Shown piece after piece: positions 12,763 to 13,021 of a DNA stretch of 13,021 nucleotides. The notes under the pieces were generated by a model. It worked only from the letters and a program-made list of their open reading frames with translations. It ran no database searches and had not been told where the DNA came from. Every line of letters begins with the position of its first letter. Position 1 is the first letter of the stretch. Both the position numbers and the translations under genes were made by a program. Source of the stretch: Firmicutes bacterium CAG:124 (GTDB lineage Bacteria > Bacillota > Clostridia > Oscillospirales > Oscillospiraceae); assembly GCA_000432135.1 (NCBI GenBank), contig HF990554.1, positions 15,803-28,823 on the forward strand, in the 5' to 3' direction.

Positions 12763-12872
12763 AAAAAAAGAAAATTTCATATGGTGGGTGTAGCGTAGTT
12801 GGTTAACGCGTCAGATTGTGGCTCTGAAGACCGAGGGTTCGAGTCCCTTCACTCACCCCATTTTCTTTTTTT
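12763..12872. repeat. 13-bp A/T-tract inverted repeat flanking tRNA-His
   Basis: AAAAAAAGAAAAT (12763-12775) is the exact reverse complement of ATTTTCTTTTTTT (12860-12872). The arms lie 7 nt before and directly at the 3' end of tRNA-His; the right arm begins with the last A of the CCA. The T-tract after the stable tRNA fold could act as a terminator. Confidence 0.8.
12783..12860 (+). tRNA. tRNA-His(GTG)
   Basis: The extra G at position -1 (12783), diagnostic of tRNA-His, faces discriminator C12857. The acceptor GTGGGTG pairs with CACTCAC, including one G-U pair. The anticodon stem TCAGA/TCTGA encloses TTGTGGC, with GTG at 12818-12820. The CCA is encoded. Confidence 0.97.
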
Positions 12873-12898
12873 ATGCAGGATTTTGCCGATACGCGCAC

Positions 12899-12973
12899 GG
12901 GGATGTCGCCAAGCGGTAAGGCACAGGACTTTGACTCCTGTATGCGTAGGTTCGAATCCTGCCATCCCTGCCA
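12899..12973 (+). tRNA. tRNA-Gln(TTG)
   Basis: The acceptor GGGGATG pairs with CATCCCT, with a first-pair G-U. The D-arm is GCCAAGCGGTAAGGC, and the anticodon stem CAGGA/TCCTG encloses CTTTGAC with TTG at 12931-12933. The T-arm is AGGTTCGAATCCT and the CCA is encoded. I found no separate promoter in the 38 nt before it. Confidence 0.96.
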
Positions 12974-12976
12974 TAA

Positions 12977-13021
12977 GACCCGCTAGCTCAGCAGGCAGAG
13001 CACCTGCCTTTTAAGCAGGGT
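12977..13021 (+). tRNA. tRNA-Lys(TTT), truncated by the window end
   Basis: The 5' part is complete: acceptor GACCCGC, D-arm GCTCAGCAGGCAGAGC, and anticodon stem CCTGC/GCAGG with loop CTTTTAA and anticodon TTT at 13010-13012. The T-arm, 3' acceptor strand and CCA lie beyond the edge. Confidence 0.93.

Overview
The window looks like a chromosomal piece of a GC-rich, spore-forming gut Firmicute, probably Oscillospirales/Clostridia. Supporting signs are high G+C, Gram-positive style GGAGG ribosome sites, a YesM/YesN-type sensory operon, an endospore cotJ operon, and many TTGnnn-17-TATAnT promoters. The genus is an inference from style; no 16S or ribosomal gene is present.

Left part (1-5540, mostly minus strand). 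A YcxB-like membrane protein runs off the left edge. Then comes about 700 bp without a gene, holding eight hairpin units arranged as nested inverted repeats (606-1184). Next is a tightly overlapping minus-strand operon of three genes: a YesN-type AraC response regulator, a YesM-type sensor histidine kinase, and a lipoprotein sugar-binding protein. No permease or ATPase accompanies them, so the binding protein may be a sensory co-receptor rather than a transporter part.

Middle (5540-9720). An IclR regulator is transcribed divergently from the sensory operon across a short region rich in operator-like repeats, and ends in a strong terminator. A secreted or membrane Tim44-like protein with a Ser/Asp-rich segment and a C-terminal zinc ribbon follows with its own promoter. 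A bidirectional terminator separates it from the minus-strand spore-coat operon, in which CotJA and CotJB are fused into one protein and followed by CotJC (manganese-catalase fold). Divergent from cotJ is a DUF368 protein, of the family that includes the undecaprenyl-phosphate translocase PopT.

Right part (9720-13021, plus strand). The most unusual gene encodes a full-length phosphoglucose isomerase homologue in which the known catalytic and sugar-phosphate positions are replaced, so it is probably a pseudoenzyme. It is followed by a small orphan P-loop NTPase, a terminator-like hairpin, and a cupin-AraC regulator. The window ends in a tRNA cluster Gly(TCC)-Arg(TCT)-His(GTG)-Gln(TTG)-Lys(TTT, cut by the edge). 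Its consensus promoter overlaps the araC-type stop codon, and tRNA-His is bracketed by a perfect 13-bp A/T-tract inverted repeat.
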